From the NCBI GenBank assembly GCA_003525045.1, contig DQGF01000019.1:1-5110 (forward strand): a DNA stretch of 5,110 nt, read 5' to 3'. The position numbers and the translations under genes were made by a program. Shown here piece by piece: positions 4,441 to 5,110 of the stretch. Below the pieces are notes generated by a model, which made no database searches, was not told where the DNA came from, and worked only from the letters and a program-made list of their open reading frames with translations. This DNA comes from Pseudomonas sp. (GTDB taxonomy: Bacteria; Pseudomonadota; Gammaproteobacteria; Pseudomonadales; Pseudomonadaceae). Position 1 is the first letter of the stretch. Every line of letters starts with the position of its first letter.

Positions 4441-5110
4441 TGGCTGACGTCCCGGTTACGGCGCGGGTCGAGCAGGTCTACCGGGAAGACTCACGGCGGA
4501 TTCTGGCGACCCTGATCCGCTTGCTCGGCGATTTCGATCTTGCCGAAGAAGCCTTGCACGAGGCGTTTTTCGTCGCGGTCGAGCGTTGGCAGCGTGACGG
4601 CGTGCCGGACAATCCGCGTGCCTGGCTGGTGTCCACCGGGCGCTTCAAGGCCATTGATGTGTTGCGTCGGCGTGCGGTTTTCAACGCGTCCCGACCCATG
4701 TTGATCGCGCAACTGGAGGCGCTGGAGCAAGCCGACTGGAGTGACGAAGACGTGGAAGACGACCGCCTGCGCCTGATCTTCACCTGCTGTCACCCGGCAC
4801 TGGCCGCGGACGCCCAAGTGCCTTTGACCCTGCGGGAAGTTTGCGACCTGACTACCGAAGAAATCGCTCGGGCGTTTCTCTGCGCGCCGACCACCATTGC
4901 CCAGCGCATCGTGCGCGCCAAAGCGAAAATCCGTGATGCGAAAATCCCTTATCAAGTGCCGACCCTGACCGAGTTGCCCGAGCGCCTCGACAGCGTGCTG
5001 CGCGTGATTTACCTGGTGTTCAACGAAGGTTACTCGGCGTCCGTCGGCACCGAACTGACCCGCGAGGAGTTGACCCGCGAGGCGATACGGCTCCCCCGGG
5101 GGGGGGGGGG
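4440..5110 (+). CDS. ECF sigma factor, ECF42-like, truncated by contig end
   Basis: RNA polymerase sigma factor of the extracytoplasmic-function type that would direct transcription of its own cluster. The ATG at 4440 overlaps the stop of the 25-codon ORF, and an in-frame stop at 4380 with no other ATG between supports it. Region sigma-2 is at about residues 10-80 (VYREDSRRILATLIRLLGDF, 13-32; DNPRAWLVSTGRFKAIDVLR, 57-76). A linker leads to the signature DRLRLIFTCCHPALA (108-122), and sigma-4 follows at about 128-167 (LTTEEIARAFLCAPTTIAQR, 137-156). Residues 174-218, including VIYLVFNEGYSAS (189-201), begin the long C-terminal extension, which in ECF42 proteins carries TPR-like repeats and replaces anti-sigma control. 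Full-length relatives have roughly 400 residues, so about half is missing. Reliable sequence ends near codon 218 (5091-5093); what follows is an artificial C/G run. SigJ/ECF41 is less likely because the neighbour is a DGPF gene. Confidence 0.9.
   Translation, partial: MADVPVTARVEQVYREDSRRILATLIRLLGDFDLAEEALHEAFFVAVERWQRDGVPDNPRAWLVSTGRFKAIDVLRRRAVFNASRPMLIAQLEALEQADWSDEDVEDDRLRLIFTCCHPALAADAQVPLTLREVCDLTTEEIARAFLCAPTTIAQRIVRAKAKIRDAKIPYQVPTLTELPERLDSVLRVIYLVFNEGYSASVGTELTREELTREAIRLPRGGG
5093..5110. other. Artificial C5-G13 run at contig end
   Basis: The final bases are five C followed by thirteen G. In the sigma factor frame this replaces the expected continuation after EAIRL with Pro-Arg-poly-Gly, which has no counterpart in the family. 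Poly-G at a sequence end is typical of no-signal base calls in two-colour Illumina chemistry or of failed contig extension. Confidence 0.8.

Noticed and set aside
1..5110. CRISPR array, tRNA/rRNA, insertion sequence or phage signals
   Set aside because: No regularly spaced repeats, tRNA-like cloverleaf, transposase frame or integrase was seen on either strand.

Overview
The window is about 60% GC. Its proteins are closest, from memory, to those of fluorescens/putida-group Pseudomonas, so this is most likely a fragment of a Pseudomonas chromosome. It looks like a draft contig: the right end dissolves into an artificial C/G run, and the left end cuts through an efflux-pump gene whose sequence changes character abruptly at about position 326.

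Left half (1-2589): a multidrug efflux locus of the TtgABC/EmhABC/MexAB-OprM type. On the minus strand lie the periplasmic adaptor lipoprotein gene (ttgA/emhA, 534-1691) and, three bases downstream, the start of the inner-membrane RND permease gene (ttgB/emhB, 530 to beyond position 1). Divergently, on the plus strand, is the TetR-family repressor (ttgR/emhR, 1957-2589). The shared control region holds a TTAC...GTAA pseudo-palindrome matching the TtgR operator as I remember it. It lies inside a sigma-70 promoter for the pump genes, so repressor binding would block polymerase until a drug, solvent or aromatic ligand releases it.

Middle (2590-3324): a convergent gap with two inverted repeats and a possible 46-residue single-pass membrane peptide gene (2747-2887), followed on the minus strand by a GNAT-family N-acetyltransferase that starts with GTG.

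Right half (3400-5093): a plus-strand cassette of a SnoaL/NTF2-like protein, a YCII/DGPF-domain protein, a 25-codon ORF and an ECF sigma factor. The sigma factor resembles the ECF42 group, which is known for its association with DGPF proteins and has a long C-terminal extension in place of an anti-sigma partner. Upstream of the SnoaL-like gene lies TGTCGA-N17-CGAC, which fits the ECF42-type promoter as I remember it. The simplest reading is a self-activating operon. The 25-codon ORF has a good ribosome binding site and its stop overlaps the sigma factor start (TGATG), suggesting translational coupling. The sigma factor is cut off near codon 218, before most of its regulatory extension.

Most of the window is ordinary for Pseudomonas. 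The items most worth a second look are the putative ECF42 promoter and autoregulated cassette, the coupled 25-codon ORF, the small membrane ORF, and the mosaic permease, which may be an assembly chimera.
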